Positions 32,554 to 43,957 are shown, numbered from the stretch's first letter. The stretch is DNA of 64,000 bases from RGIG2041 sp045537695 (GCA_045537695.1 JAZSQB010000027.1:1-64000), one strand, 5' to 3'. Numbers and translations are program-made. Notes: generated from the sequence alone by a model not told the origin.

Positions 32554-33983
32554 GAAGCGATTACGGCAATTTTATCATTTTCCTTTGTACGGCTTTTGCA
32601 TAGTGCAATACCGGCGCGCTCCATTGCCGCCGCGGTTTGCACAAATGCTTCTTCTATGCGTTCCCCCGGAATCAGCAGCGGTATCCCCGGCGGATATGCC
32701 CAGACGTATTCCGCGCTGATGCAGCCGATGCTTCCCTGTATACCGCGCATCTCAAACGCCGCCTCCTGCGCCTGCTCCGGCGAACGCAGTAGCGTTGGTA
32801 CAGCATACGGCGCACATTCTTCCGACGCCGCCGGCAAAAGTTGCGCATCAATTTCCACCAAAGCCTCTGCAAGAACGCCGATGGATTCAATGCTGTCGCC
32901 CGCGCCCGTCATCGCAAGCACACCATCACAGCAGACCATTTCCAAATCAATGCGGTAGACCTTAAGCATCTCCGCAAGCATCGGTCCCGTAATATTGGTG
33001 CCTGCCGTGCTGATATACAGCTTCGTTTGGTCGAATGCAAACACATTTTCCGGCAAAGTGCCGCAGCCGAGCACCTTTAAATGCACAAGCTGACTTGCCC
33101 AGATGGAAAAGCCCGCAAGTCCGATCAGCCACGGGTCAAAAATATCTTTCTTTTCCAGAATAGCGCGTACGCATCCGTCCGCCGAGCACAGAAGCGGATA
33201 GGACGGACTGCTTGTTTCAAATACGCTGAGCTGCTGGCGTAGTCGCGCTATGTCTACCCTGTCGCTGCCCACGTGCAAAATCGCCGTCTGCGTCAGCGCG
33301 GGCAAGGTTTTGTGCAAGCTTTGCACCACCAAATCCGCACCGCAGGCAAGCGCGCTTCTTTCAAAGGTCGGATGCAGTCCTAAATGCGCGCCGTGTGCCT
33401 CATCGACAAACAGCGCCGCGCCGTGTTGGTGCACAATTTTGCTGATGCTTTCTATATCGGACAGCACGCCCTCGTAGGTCGGGCTGGTCAACACAACAAG
33501 CCGGATATCCGGATGCACTTTAAACGCCTCTTTAATCTGCATCGGCATCACCGAGCCGCACACGCCAAACACCGGCACCTGTGGCGGCAAAACAAACACC
33601 GGCACCAATCCGCAAAGCTCAATCGCGTGAAAAACGGACTTATGCGCATTGCGCGCCACTAAAATTTTATCGCCGCGCTTGGTGAGCGCACGCATGCCGG
33701 CAAGCATACCGCAGGTACTGCCGTTGACTAAGTAAAACGAAGCTTTACTCTGCCAAAGCTTGCGCGCCAGCTCCATCGAATCGCGCAAAACGCCCGTCGC
33801 ATCGTGCAGGTTGTCCGTTGCCTCGATTTCCGTAAAATCCTGCATCACGCTAAAATCCATATGCGCCGACACCGCTTTTGTGCGCTTGTGCCCCGGCATA
33901 TGCATCGGGATTCTGCCGCTCTGGCTATATGCCGTCAGATATGCATGTAAATCTTTTTCCTTTTCCATAACCGTCTCCATCAT
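32550..33983 (-). CDS. Orn/Lys/Arg decarboxylase family PLP enzyme (YaaO-like)
   Basis: This 477-residue fold-type I PLP enzyme of the basic amino-acid decarboxylase group is the short form without the N-terminal wing domain. Seen motifs are PMHMPGHKR, DNLHDATGVL, NGSTCGMLAGM, the aspartate in FVDEAHGAHLG, and the PLP lysine in SLHKTLPALTQTA. The substrate (lysine, arginine or ornithine) cannot be decided. It probably feeds polyamine synthesis. The ATG directly follows the comF stop codon, with GCGGAAG as ribosome site, so it is the third gene of the recD2-comF operon. Confidence 0.88.
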   Translation of the reverse strand: MMETVMEKEKDLHAYLTAYSQSGRIPMHMPGHKRTKAVSAHMDFSVMQDFTEIEATDNLHDATGVLRDSMELARKLWQSKASFYLVNGSTCGMLAGMRALTKRGDKILVARNAHKSVFHAIELCGLVPVFVLPPQVPVFGVCGSVMPMQIKEAFKVHPDIRLVVLTSPTYEGVLSDIESISKIVHQHGAALFVDEAHGAHLGLHPTFERSALACGADLVVQSLHKTLPALTQTAILHVGSDRVDIARLRQQLSVFETSSPSYPLLCSADGCVRAILEKKDIFDPWLIGLAGFSIWASQLVHLKVLGCGTLPENVFAFDQTKLYISTAGTNITGPMLAEMLKVYRIDLEMVCCDGVLAMTGAGDSIESIGVLAEALVEIDAQLLPAASEECAPYAVPTLLRSPEQAQEAAFEMRGIQGSIGCISAEYVWAYPPGIPLLIPGERIEEAFVQTAAAMERAGIALCKSRTKENDKIAVIAS

Positions 33984-34712
33984 TTATTCTTCCGCATCTT
34001 CGCGAAAAACCATATCCCAGATTTGCTTGTATGTTATCGCTTTGCTTGCGCGGCTCGTGTGCGCCTGCGCCGCCGTCAATACCATAATCTTTTCCGCGCC
34101 GGCAACCTTTAAGGCTTTGGCGCAATTTTTCACCGTATTGCCCGTCGTGTAGATATCGTCCACCAACAACACATTTTCGCCTATCAGCTCGCGCTTGCAG
34201 GCAAAGGCATCCCGCACATTCAAGATGCGCGCTTCCCCTTTCAAGCGGCTCTGCGGCTTCGTTTCGCGCACCTTATACAGCACGTTTTCCGCCACCGCCA
34301 AATCACAGCGCCGTGCTACACTGCGCGCAAGCAGTGCCGCCGGATTGTATCCGCGCCGACTTTCCTTTTTCTTCGTCATCGGTACCGGTATAATCACATC
34401 GATTTCGTCTAAATCGCAAACCTTCACCAAACGCTCTGCCATAAATGCCGCCAGCGTTTCTGCCAGCATATGCTTGCCGGCAAACTTCATTTTCTGCACG
34501 ATATGTTCCACCCGTCCGGTATAACAAAACGGCGAAAGCACAAAAGCAATATGTCCTTTTGTCCTCAGCTTACCGCTGCCGCGGATGACCGGCAGTTTAG
34601 AAAGACAATCCTTACACAGATGCAGCGGTGCTGCCTCCGGAATATCGGCATCGCAAAAGCCACAGCGTTTGGGAAACAGTATGCGATTGATCCACTCTGC
34701 CAGTTTACGCAT
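33984..34712 (-). CDS. comF: ComF family protein
   Basis: The 242-residue protein has an N-terminal zinc finger (CGFCDADIP...LCKDC) and a phosphoribosyltransferase domain with the PRPP loop ENVLLVDDIYTTGNTV. ComF is required for DNA uptake in naturally competent bacteria, where it works with the ComFA helicase. No comFA is adjacent here; instead it overlaps the end of recD2 by 8 bp. The link to a helicase gene is suggestive of DNA processing, but competence in this organism is not shown. Confidence 0.9.
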   Translation of the reverse strand: MRKLAEWINRILFPKRCGFCDADIPEAAPLHLCKDCLSKLPVIRGSGKLRTKGHIAFVLSPFCYTGRVEHIVQKMKFAGKHMLAETLAAFMAERLVKVCDLDEIDVIIPVPMTKKKESRRGYNPAALLARSVARRCDLAVAENVLYKVRETKPQSRLKGEARILNVRDAFACKRELIGENVLLVDDIYTTGNTVKNCAKALKVAGAEKIMVLTAAQAHTSRASKAITYKQIWDMVFREDAEE

Positions 34713-36927
34713 TTTTTGCCTCCTCTACAATAGCAACGAGACGTTGCTTTAAGCTTGTAAAGCGCAAATTTTCCGTATCATTCGCCGTCATCGCCGCGAC
34801 CGCGGATTTCATACCTACCAAAACCACAAGCTTTTTTGCGCGCGTCACCGCCGTATAGAGCAGATTGCGCTTCATCAGCATCGGCGCCGCGTGATATACC
34901 GGCAAAATCACCGCATCAAATTCACTACCCTGGCTCTTATGCACCGTCACCGCATACGCAAGCTCTAATTCTGTCAGCTGGTCAAAGGTGTAATGCACCT
35001 GCTTATCCTCATCGTAGACCACCGTCACGACCCTGTTTTCCTTATCCATATGCGTGATATACCCGATATCGCCGTTAAACACACCCTGCCCGAAGGCATC
35101 ACTTTCCGTGCTGGTCCAGCCGATATCGTAATTATTCTTAATCTGCATCACCTTGTCGCCCACGCGAAAGACTGTATCGCCCATGCGATGCTCCGCTTTA
35201 TCACGGGACGGCGGATTCACGCGCTGCTGCAGCAGCATATTTAAATTCTGCACGCCGCTGATGCCCTTGCGCATTGGTGAGAGCACCTGCATCTGCCGGA
35301 GCGCATCAAATCCGTACGCCTGCGGCAGGCGCTTTGCATACAAATCCGCCACCGTTGCCGCAATCGTTTCTGCATCATGCTTTTCTGTATAAAAGAAGTC
35401 GGACTGCACGTCATCTAAAATCGGGGTGTCTCCGTGTATAATGCGGTGCGCATTCTGCACAATCAGGCTCTGCGCCGCCTGGCGGAAAATCTCCGTCAGA
35501 CGCACGGTCTGCACCAGTCCGCTCTCGATAATATCTTTAAGCATATTACCCGCGCCCACCGGCGGCAGCTGGTCGGCATCGCCGACGAAAATCACCGTAC
35601 TGTCCGGATGCACCGCATTTAAAAGTGCGCTGCCCAAAAGTACATCAATCATACTGCTTTCATCCGCAATAACGACATCTTCTTCTAATGGATTAGACGC
35701 ATCGCGCGCAAAGATTTGCGCCTCGCCCTCCTCCATATATTCAATCTCTAAAAGTCTGTGGATCGTGCTTGCGCGCTCGCCCGTTACCTCACCGAGCCGC
35801 TTCGCCGCGCGCCCCGTCGGCGCCGCAAGCGCAATCTTATAACCATCCTGCTTTAAAATATCCATAATGGTGTTCACGACAGTTGTTTTGCCTGTGCCCG
35901 GACCGCCCGTCAGAACCATAATGCGATTGCAAAGTGCACAAATCACAGCCTCGCGCTGCTTGTCACCGAGCTGAATACTGCTGTTTTTCTGCCAATCATC
36001 CACACGCTGTGCCGCTTTCTTTGCCGTATACAGTGCTTTGCCCTGCCGGAGTCTCGCAATCTTTGCCGCAATCGCGCGCTCTGCCTGTAAAAAGGTGTTT
36101 AAAAATACGCAACGCACCTCCGATACGGTTTCCACCGTAATGCGCCCCTCAATGGCAAGCGAAATCAGTGCGCCCACTGCCACTTCACCATCCACCGACA
36201 GCATACGGCATACGGTTTCTATCAGCTCGTGCTCCGGCAGGTACGTGTGTCCGCGCTCATAAGCATTGGAAAGCAAAATATATGCAAGCGCCGCCTTGAT
36301 ACGGCTCTTGCTGTCTGGCGGCAAGCCCATCTGCATCGCAACGCGATCCGCCGTTTTAAACGAAATGCCGTGCACAGCGCTGACAAGCACGTACGGATTC
36401 TGGCGAATCAGATTCACCGCATCTGCCCCGAGCGCACGCTGCACCTTCAGTGCCATCGCCGCGCTGATGCCGTAATTTTGCAAAAACATCACCGTCTGCT
36501 GCACGCTCTGCTGCTTTAAATAGCTCTCGCCGATGTCGAGCGCCTTTGCCTTGCTGATGCCCTTGATGCACGCCAATCTCTCCGGCGCCGTCATCATCAC
36601 GTTGAGCGCATCTTCGCCAAACTCTGCGACAATGCGCTGCGCCGTCGCAAGCCCGACCCCGCGGATGATGCCCGAGCCAAGATAGCGCAAAATGCCCTCC
36701 TCGGTCGTCGGTTGCACCTTTTCGTATGCGCTGACCTTAAACTGTCTGCCATACTCGCGGTGGTGCGTCCAATCGCCGTACAGACACACGCTTTCGCCCT
36801 CGCTTAAATACGGCATACATCCGGTCGCCGTGACCGGCTCACCCTCCACATCCAGCATACAGACCGTGTATCCGTTTTCGTAATTTGCATATATAATTTC
36901 TTCTACAAAGCCGTTTAATTCAATCAT
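34705..36927 (-). CDS. recD2: ATP-dependent DNA helicase RecD2
   Basis: This 740-residue SF1B 5'-3' helicase acts without RecBC. The N-terminal OB-like domain carries FVEEIIYANYENGYTV. Two helix-hairpin-helix-like repeats follow (IRGVGLATAQRIV, IKGISKAKALDI), then the motor with Walker A GGPGTGKTTV, DESSMIDV, GDADQLPPVG and the C-terminal UvrD-like TVHKSQGSEFD. The ATG at 36927 has AAGGAGC 6 bp upstream. In bacteria lacking RecB and RecC, this protein acts in DNA repair and replication restart. It heads the recD2-comF-decarboxylase operon. Confidence 0.95.
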   Translation of the reverse strand: MIELNGFVEEIIYANYENGYTVCMLDVEGEPVTATGCMPYLSEGESVCLYGDWTHHREYGRQFKVSAYEKVQPTTEEGILRYLGSGIIRGVGLATAQRIVAEFGEDALNVMMTAPERLACIKGISKAKALDIGESYLKQQSVQQTVMFLQNYGISAAMALKVQRALGADAVNLIRQNPYVLVSAVHGISFKTADRVAMQMGLPPDSKSRIKAALAYILLSNAYERGHTYLPEHELIETVCRMLSVDGEVAVGALISLAIEGRITVETVSEVRCVFLNTFLQAERAIAAKIARLRQGKALYTAKKAAQRVDDWQKNSSIQLGDKQREAVICALCNRIMVLTGGPGTGKTTVVNTIMDILKQDGYKIALAAPTGRAAKRLGEVTGERASTIHRLLEIEYMEEGEAQIFARDASNPLEEDVVIADESSMIDVLLGSALLNAVHPDSTVIFVGDADQLPPVGAGNMLKDIIESGLVQTVRLTEIFRQAAQSLIVQNAHRIIHGDTPILDDVQSDFFYTEKHDAETIAATVADLYAKRLPQAYGFDALRQMQVLSPMRKGISGVQNLNMLLQQRVNPPSRDKAEHRMGDTVFRVGDKVMQIKNNYDIGWTSTESDAFGQGVFNGDIGYITHMDKENRVVTVVYDEDKQVHYTFDQLTELELAYAVTVHKSQGSEFDAVILPVYHAAPMLMKRNLLYTAVTRAKKLVVLVGMKSAVAAMTANDTENLRFTSLKQRLVAIVEEAKNA

Positions 36928-36954
36928 GATTTGCTCCTTCGGAATACTACATAT

Positions 36955-36983
36955 ATTATGACAAAACACACCTTCTTTGTCAA
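36955..36983 (-). promoter_or_regulatory. Promoter of recD2
   Basis: On the minus strand, TTGACA, a 17-bp spacer and CATAAT. Confidence 0.6.
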
Positions 36984-37016
36984 GCTTTTTAGAACAAATT
37001 TTCGATTATCCACCCC

Positions 37017-37045
37017 TTTACTTTCCCATGCAAAAATGGTATACT
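37017..37045 (+). promoter_or_regulatory. Promoter of the methyltransferase gene
   Basis: TTTACT, a 17-bp spacer and TATACT with extended TGG, 20 bp before the start codon. Confidence 0.6.
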
Positions 37046-37064
37046 ACCCCTTGAGGTGAAACAC

Positions 37065-37799
37065 ATGGCAGAAAATTATGCAGAATTTGCTGCGATTTAC
37101 GACCGCTTGATTTTAGAGGACATCGACTATAACCGTATTGCAGATTATATCGAAGAAACCTTGCACCGTCTCGGCAAAAAGGCAGAGCTTGTCTGCGACC
37201 TTGCCTGCGGCACCGGTACGCTGACGGATATACTTGCCAAGCGCGGCTACGATATGATTGGCATCGACCTTTCGCCGGAAATGCTCGGCGTGGCGCGCGA
37301 AAAGAATCCGGACATTCTGTTTTTAAATCAGGACATCCGCGAATTTGAGCTCTACGGCACGGTAGATGCGCTTTTGTGTATGACGGATTCGCTCAATTAC
37401 ATATTGGATGAAGACGATTTATTTGCCATCTTTAAAGCCGCAAAAACGTGCTACTTAAATCCGGATGCACCGTTTATTTTCGACTTAAACTCCCCGTACA
37501 AACTAAAAACCGTCCTCGGTAACAACACCTACACCTACGACAGCGACGATGTGTTCTATGTATGGGAAAACGAATATATCCCCGAGGAGAAATGCACCGA
37601 TTTTTACCTGACCTTCTTTGTAAAGGACGGCGAAAAATATACGAAATTTACGGAAGAGCACACAGAGCGGATCTACACCGAGGCAAAAGTCAGCGCCCTG
37701 CTCAAAAAGGCAGGCTTTACCAAAATCGAGGTTTTTGACGGCTACACAACCGCGCCTGCGCACAAAAAAAGCGAGCGCCTCGTGTTTGTCGCCAGGTAG
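37065..37799 (+). CDS. Class I SAM-dependent methyltransferase
   Basis: This 244-residue protein has the SAM-binding motif [16 protein letters not shown], the acidic end of strand 2 ([10 protein letters not shown]) and the motif IV region [14 protein letters not shown]. The C-terminal beta-rich part matches the DUF-type methyltransferases common in Clostridia. The substrate is unknown. The start at 37065 follows GAGGTG by 6 bp; a GTG three codons earlier overlaps that box. It is monocistronic. Confidence 0.88.
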   Translation: MAENYAEFAAIYDRLILEDIDYNRIADYIEETLHRLGKKAELVCDLACGTGTLTDILAKRGYDMIGIDLSPEMLGVAREKNPDILFLNQDIREFELYGTVDALLCMTDSLNYILDEDDLFAIFKAAKTCYLNPDAPFIFDLNSPYKLKTVLGNNTYTYDSDDVFYVWENEYIPEEKCTDFYLTFFVKDGEKYTKFTEEHTERIYTEAKVSALLKKAGFTKIEVFDGYTTAPAHKKSERLVFVAR

Positions 37800-37843
37800 C
37801 AAAAACTGTCGAGCAAAAATGGCTAAAAAACAAAAGTTTATTA

Positions 37844-37872
37844 TTGACATTAAAAGAAAAGAGTGGTATGAT
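37844..37872 (+). promoter_or_regulatory. Promoter of the cold-shock gene
   Basis: TTGACA, a 17-bp spacer and TATGAT with extended TGG. The leader of about 45 nt is short, without the long cold-sensing leader of E. coli cspA. Confidence 0.75.
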
Positions 37873-37924
37873 TAGCATACAGTCAACCAAAGTTGGCGCA
37901 ATATTTTTTTGGAGGAAAGTACAC

Positions 37925-38125
37925 ATGCAAAAAGGAACAGTAAAATGGTTTAACGCAGAAAAGGGTTACGGCTTTATCCAGAGCGAAGACGGCACAGACG
38001 TTTTTGTTCACTTCTCCGCAATCCAGGGCGAAGGCTACAAGTCTCTTGACGAGGGTGCAGCCGTTGAATTTGAAGTTGTTGAAGGCGCTAAGGGTCCGCA
38101 GGCTGCAAACGTTGTAAAGCTCTAA
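37925..38125 (+). CDS. Cold-shock domain RNA chaperone
   Basis: This 66-residue single cold-shock domain is an OB-fold that binds single-stranded RNA and DNA. RNP1 is KGYGFIQ and RNP2 is VFVHFSAI, both complete. A GGAGGAAAG box and an excellent promoter suggest strong expression. A terminator follows at 38182-38215. Confidence 0.96.
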   Translation: MQKGTVKWFNAEKGYGFIQSEDGTDVFVHFSAIQGEGYKSLDEGAAVEFEVVEGAKGPQAANVVKL

Positions 38126-38181
38126 TGTTTGTTTGACCGCGGGTGTTTATATACCGGCAAAAATTTTAATTCAAAAAAAGA

Positions 38182-38215
38182 AAACGCGTTGCAATTGCAG
38201 CGTGTTTTTTTGTTT
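38182..38215 (+). terminator. Terminator of the cold-shock gene
   Basis: An imperfect stem around GCGTTGCAATTGCAGCGT is followed by seven T. Confidence 0.7.
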
Positions 38216-38221
38216 AATTTC

Positions 38222-38295
38222 CGGCAGGCGCAAGCCCCTGCCCTACAAGCACAAATGCCAATTTAACATCGTAGGGGCGGCGTCCCGACCGCCCG
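38222..38295. repeat. Inverted pair of REP-like units (BIME-like)
   Basis: Unit 1 on the minus strand (38223-38246) is GTAGGG plus the stem GGCAGG/CCTGCC. Unit 2 on the plus strand (38271-38295) is GTAGGG plus the stem GGGCGG/CCGCCC. The spacer is about 24 bp. The same paired layout recurs at 53560-53630. Confidence 0.8.
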
Positions 38296-38350
38296 TTTGT
38301 ACCACGTTTGCGGGACGATGTGGGCATCCTCTCTCTACCAATAGCATACA

Positions 38351-38376
38351 AAAAAGGAGCGTCTCCGCTCCTTTTT
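38351..38376 (-). terminator. Terminator of the ATP synthase operon
   Basis: The stem AAAGGAGC/GCTCCTTT with T-rich tail on the minus strand lies next to the atpC stop codon. Confidence 0.85.
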
Positions 38377-38377
38377 C

Positions 38378-38779
38378 TCATTTCTTACCAATATTGATTC
38401 TATTCAGCGCACGCTTGATTTTCAGCTCGGCGAGCTGAATATCCTGCGCCATTGTTTTTTCCTCTTTTTTTGCCTTTGCACGTTCGAGCGCCCGCTCTGC
38501 ACGGGCAACGTCAATCTCGTCTGCCCATTCAAAGGTCTGTGCAACCACGGTTGCAACCTCATTTGCAAACGAAACCATGCCGCCGGAGCACGCCGCTTCG
38601 CGCACATTGCCCTCGGCATCCGTTACGCGCACACCGCCAATGGCAAGTGGCGCAAGATAGGTGGCATGGCGGCTTAAAATGCCGACATCCCCCGCCGTGG
38701 TACGGACGGAAAGTCTCTGCGCCTCCCCGTCATAGCAAACGCCGTCTGGCGTTACAATTTTTAATTGAAATGTAGCCAT
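38378..38779 (-). CDS. atpC: F1F0 ATP synthase epsilon subunit
   Basis: This is the 133-residue central-stalk subunit that couples rotation to F1 and can inhibit ATP hydrolysis. It has the N-terminal beta barrel (FQLKIVTPDGVCYDGEA, VGILSRHATYLAPL, GGMVSFANEVATVVAQ) and a C-terminal helical hairpin rich in Ala, Lys and Arg. The start follows a GGAGG-like box 12 bp after the atpD stop. It is the last gene of the operon. Confidence 0.95.
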   Translation of the reverse strand: MATFQLKIVTPDGVCYDGEAQRLSVRTTAGDVGILSRHATYLAPLAIGGVRVTDAEGNVREAACSGGMVSFANEVATVVAQTFEWADEIDVARAERALERAKAKKEEKTMAQDIQLAELKIKRALNRINIGKK

Positions 38780-38791
38780 AGAACGCCTCCG

Positions 38792-40207
<1,416 letters not shown>

Positions 40208-40249
40208 TTAGGGATTTTTTGTTCTGTTCTTCGGAGTGAATTATGAAAT

Positions 40250-40515
40250 CCCTCCACCGCTCAAGCGGTCCCCCTCCCTTTAGGCAAGGGAGGCATTACA
40301 CAAACTTACCTTCAAGCTTTAAAATGAAATATTTTTGCTGTAAGGCGAGGCATAGACGTTGACACAGTACGTTGGTACGGGTCAATACCAATCAAACTCA
40401 CCTTAAGTATTAAAAGGCGGAAGTTTGGATGAAGTGCGAGGCGCGGATGGCGGCACAGTACGTTGGTACGGGCCGACAGGCGTAACGAAGCAATTCGCCA
40501 AATTTACCCTTTTAA
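40250..40515 (+). repeat. Composite hairpin repeat, copy 2 (atpG-atpD gap)
   Basis: Left part (40250-40293): CCCTCC, the stem ACCGCT/AGCGGT and CCTCCCTT-TAGG-AAGGGAGG. After AAACTTACC come two tandem units (about 40316-40413 and 40408-40515), each centred on GTAC-GTTG-GTAC at 40367 and 40458. Flanking stems are TTGAC/GTCAA in the first and CGGC/GCCG in the second. The last unit has outer arms TTAAAAGG.G.AA.TTTGG and CCAAATTTACCCTTTTAA. The right end overlaps the atpG stop codon. Confidence 0.8.
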
Positions 40516-41357
40516 GCGTTGGAGCCGGAGACAATTTCGGTTATCTCCTGCGTAATCGCCGCCTGACGGGCACGATTGTACTCCAAACTCAGGCTGTCAA
40601 TCATTTCGCCGGCATTTTTGGTTGCCGACTCCATCGCGGTTCTGCGCGCCGCAGATTCCGATGCTTGCGCCTCGGCAACACCGCCGTAGACCATACCGGC
40701 AATGTATTGCGGTACAATCGAGGCAAATGCCGCTTCGGGGCTTGGCTCACATATCATAATCTCGCGCGTTTGTTTCTCGCTTTCCTCCGGCAGAATCGGC
40801 AGCATCTGCTCGATTTGCGGCACCTGCGAAAGCATAGATACAAATTTTGTATACACGATATACAACGCGTCAAACTTGCCTGCCGCATACTGGGAAGCAA
40901 GCATATGCCCGATACGGTCACAGTCTGCAATGCTGATGTCTGCAGCAAGCAGATATTCATCCGACAGAATTTCTATGTTCTGTCTCGTAAAATATTCCAT
41001 TGTTTTTTTGCCGATGGGCAATACGCAATACGGCGTATCCCCCACCTGATGGGCAAGGGATTTTAAAACATTGCTGTTATAGCCACCTGCCAGACCGCGG
41101 TCACCCGCAATCACAACAAAGCAGGCTTTTTTCACGTCGCGCTTTTCCGTATATACAGAAGAAAATCCGAAATTTCCGGCTGCAATGCGGTCGAGCGTCT
41201 GCGAAAGTATTTCAAAGAACGGACGTGCCCGTTCTACGCGCTCTTTGGCTTTTCTCAGCTTCGAGGAAGCGACAAGCTCCATGGCTTTGGTAATCTGCCT
41301 GGTGCTCTGCACGCTCTTGATGCGAAGCTTGATATCCTTCATAGAAGCTCCTGCCAT
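40512..41357 (-). CDS. atpG: F1F0 ATP synthase gamma subunit
   Basis: This is the rotating central shaft of F1, 281 residues. The N-terminal helix has KLRIKSVQSTRQITKAMELVASSKL; split marks are KSVQSTRQITKAM and VASSKLRKA. The C-terminal helix has NAGEMIDSLSLEYNRARQAAITQEI, read as EYNRARQAAIT and EIVSG. Length is normal. It ends with TAA formed within the TTTTAA end of the composite repeat. It lies 13 bp after atpA. Confidence 0.96.
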   Translation of the reverse strand: MAGASMKDIKLRIKSVQSTRQITKAMELVASSKLRKAKERVERARPFFEILSQTLDRIAAGNFGFSSVYTEKRDVKKACFVVIAGDRGLAGGYNSNVLKSLAHQVGDTPYCVLPIGKKTMEYFTRQNIEILSDEYLLAADISIADCDRIGHMLASQYAAGKFDALYIVYTKFVSMLSQVPQIEQMLPILPEESEKQTREIMICEPSPEAAFASIVPQYIAGMVYGGVAEAQASESAARRTAMESATKNAGEMIDSLSLEYNRARQAAITQEITEIVSGSNA

Positions 41358-41370
41358 AGCTCACTTCTCC

Positions 41371-42885
41371 TCACTTCTGCGCTGTAAACTTTTCCGTAAA
41401 TTCTGCAATGGCTTCACCGAGCTTTGCATCGTTTTCCTTCGACAAGTCGCCCGTTGCAGTAATATCATTTAAAATCTGCGGATAGCTGTTTTGCATAAAT
41501 GTAAACAAGCCGCTCTGGTAATCGTCAATATCCTCCAGCGCAACCGCTTTGAGATAATTATGGATTACCGCATAGATAATCACAACCTGCAGCTCTACCG
41601 GAATCGGCGTGTTGCGGTTCTGCTTTAACACTTCCACAATACGCGCGCCCTGCTCGAGACGCTCCTTGGTATCCTCATCGAGGTCGGAACCGAACTGTGC
41701 AAAGGACTGGAGTTCTCTGTATTGCGAGTACGAAAGCTTTAACTGACCGGAAACCTTCTTCATCGCCTTAATCTGCGCATTACCACCGACACGGGATACG
41801 GAAATACCCGGATTTACCGCCGGACGGATACCGCTATGGAACAGCTCTGTTTCCAGAAAAATCTGCCCGTCCGTAATAGAAATTACGTTGGTCGGAATGT
41901 ATGCCGATACATCGCCTGCCTGCGTTTCGATAATCGGCAGCGCCGTTAAAGAGCCCCCGCCGTATTCCGGCGCCAGTCTTGCCGCACGCTCCAAAAGTCT
42001 CGAATGCAGATAGAATACGTCGCCCGGATAAGCCTCACGCCCAGGCGGGCGGCGAATCAACAGAGAAAGTGCTCTGTACGCTACCGCGTGCTTGGACAAA
42101 TCATCGTAAATAATCAAGACATCCTTGCCCTGATACATAAAGTATTCGCCCATGGCACAACCGGAATACGGTGCAATATACTGCATCGGCGCAAGCTCGG
42201 ATGCCGTTGCCGAAACGACGATGGTATAATCCATCGCGCCGTTCTGTGAAAGCGTTTCTACAAGCTGCGCTACCGTCGAACGCTTCTGACCAATGGCAAC
42301 ATAGATACAAATCACATCTTTGCCCTTCTGGTTGATGATGGTATCGGTTGCAATGACCGTTTTACCGGTCTGTCTGTCACCGATAATCAGCTCACGCTGC
42401 CCGCGACCGATCGGAATCATGGAGTCAATCGCCTTGATACCGGTCTGGAGCGGCACGCTAACGGACTTTCTTTCAATAATACCCGGCGCCGCGCTTTCAA
42501 TCGGGCGCGTCTCGGTGGTTTCAATCGGACCCTGCCCGTCAATCGGATGACCGAGGGCATCCACCACGCGACCAATAAGTGCCTCACCAACCGGTACTTC
42601 TACGACTCTGCCGGTACGCTTTACAACATCCCCTTCACGGATGCCTGCATCCGTACCGAGGATAACGACGCTGACAAAGCTTTCCTCTAAGTTGAGCGCC
42701 ATACCGTACTCCCCGTTGGCAAACTCCAAAAGCTCGTTTGCCATACAGTTATCGAGTCCGTGTACCTTGGCAATACCATCACCAACTTCAATAACGCTGC
42801 CGGTTTCCTTCTGTTCTATCTTATTTTCATAATTCTTAATCTGATTAATAATAATCTTACTGATTTCATCTGCTTTCAGCTGCAT
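41371..42885 (-). CDS. atpA: F1F0 ATP synthase alpha subunit
   Basis: This is the non-catalytic nucleotide-binding subunit of F1, 504 residues. Walker A is GDRQTGKT, and the signature near the end of the core is [14 protein letters not shown]. The start ATG follows a GATGGTGA-type box. The neighbours atpH upstream and atpG downstream are in standard order. Confidence 0.97.
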   Translation of the reverse strand: MQLKADEISKIIINQIKNYENKIEQKETGSVIEVGDGIAKVHGLDNCMANELLEFANGEYGMALNLEESFVSVVILGTDAGIREGDVVKRTGRVVEVPVGEALIGRVVDALGHPIDGQGPIETTETRPIESAAPGIIERKSVSVPLQTGIKAIDSMIPIGRGQRELIIGDRQTGKTVIATDTIINQKGKDVICIYVAIGQKRSTVAQLVETLSQNGAMDYTIVVSATASELAPMQYIAPYSGCAMGEYFMYQGKDVLIIYDDLSKHAVAYRALSLLIRRPPGREAYPGDVFYLHSRLLERAARLAPEYGGGSLTALPIIETQAGDVSAYIPTNVISITDGQIFLETELFHSGIRPAVNPGISVSRVGGNAQIKAMKKVSGQLKLSYSQYRELQSFAQFGSDLDEDTKERLEQGARIVEVLKQNRNTPIPVELQVVIIYAVIHNYLKAVALEDIDDYQSGLFTFMQNSYPQILNDITATGDLSKENDAKLGEAIAEFTEKFTAQK

Positions 42886-42911
42886 TGTCTCACCATCTTT
42901 CTGTAGGCGGT

Positions 42912-43448
42912 TTATGAATTCATTTTAATCTGTGCTTCCAAGTCAAGCAGGCGCGAACGCACGGATGCATCTATCTGTCTGTTTGCCATACGCACCGTCA
43001 GACCGCCCAAAATCTCCGGGTCTACTTTATTCTGAAGCACAACCGTTTTGCCGGTCATCTTCGAAAGCTTCTTCTGCAGCTTTGCAAGCAGCGTTTCTGT
43101 CATCGGCACCGCCGTAATCGCCACAGCTTCTTCAATGTTGTGCTCCGCATTATACTTTTTTACATAGGCACGCCGCGTAGCAGCAAAGGCATACATCTGC
43201 TTTTTCTCGGCGAGAATTTTTAAAAAATTACTTGTGTACGGATGCACGTGTGCGGAAAAAGCCGCATCCAGCAGCTTCACCTTCTCTGTCTGCATCACGG
43301 TCGGACTGTCGAGCAAGGTCTTGTATTCCGGTTGCTGTGTCAGCACTGTATCTACAAGCTCCAAATCCGCCAAAAGGCGCTCGCAAAGCCCTTCTGCGCA
43401 GGCAAGCGCATACAACGAGCCTCCGTACAGTACAGAAAACTCTGTCAT
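42912..43448 (-). CDS. atpH: F1F0 ATP synthase delta subunit
   Basis: This is the peripheral-stalk subunit linking b to the top of F1, 178 residues. Sequence is variable in this family; recognisable parts are [13 protein letters not shown] at the start, [11 protein letters not shown], and the C-terminal [23 protein letters not shown]. It overlaps the end of atpF by 4 bp. Confidence 0.93.
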   Translation of the reverse strand: MTEFSVLYGGSLYALACAEGLCERLLADLELVDTVLTQQPEYKTLLDSPTVMQTEKVKLLDAAFSAHVHPYTSNFLKILAEKKQMYAFAATRRAYVKKYNAEHNIEEAVAITAVPMTETLLAKLQKKLSKMTGKTVVLQNKVDPEILGGLTVRMANRQIDASVRSRLLDLEAQIKMNS

Positions 43449-43957
43449 AGCGTTTCACCCATTTCATCCATACACTTTTCAATCAGCGCACTCTGTCCCT
43501 CGGCGTCCAAATCCTTTTCAATCACTTTGGATGCCATCAAAACGGCCATAGAGCAAATTTCACCCTTGGCTTCCTCCAAGGCTGCCTTTTGCTCACGCGC
43601 GATACGCGCCTGTGCGCCTTCAATTATATTTGCCGCCTGCGCCTGCGAATCAGACAAAATCTGGTCAGCGCGGTTTTGTGCATTCTGCACCGCCTCTGCC
43701 ACAATCGATTCTGCCTGCGCATTTGCACCGGCAAGCTTTTCCGTATACTCTGCTTCCATCGCCTTTGCGTTATCGCTCGCGCTTTGCGCATCTGCATACA
43801 TTTTGCCGACTTCATCTTCGCGCTGCTTGATAATGCCCATAATTGGCTTAAAGAGCAGCTTTTTAATGATTAAAAACAAAACAAGCAAATTTGCCCAAGT
43901 GAAAATCAGCGTCCACACATCGGGCGGTATGGAAACAAATTGTAATGTTTTTTCCAT
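43445..43957 (-). CDS. atpF: F1F0 ATP synthase b subunit
   Basis: This is the peripheral-stalk subunit, 170 residues. One N-terminal membrane helix (about residues 13-32, VWTLIFTWANLLVLFLIIKK) is followed by a long charged, Ala/Gln/Glu-rich helix that forms the coiled-coil stalk (DEVGKMYADAQSASDNAKA and so on). It has the typical length. The start follows a GGAGGC box. Confidence 0.94.
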   Translation of the reverse strand: MEKTLQFVSIPPDVWTLIFTWANLLVLFLIIKKLLFKPIMGIIKQREDEVGKMYADAQSASDNAKAMEAEYTEKLAGANAQAESIVAEAVQNAQNRADQILSDSQAQAANIIEGAQARIAREQKAALEEAKGEICSMAVLMASKVIEKDLDAEGQSALIEKCMDEMGETL

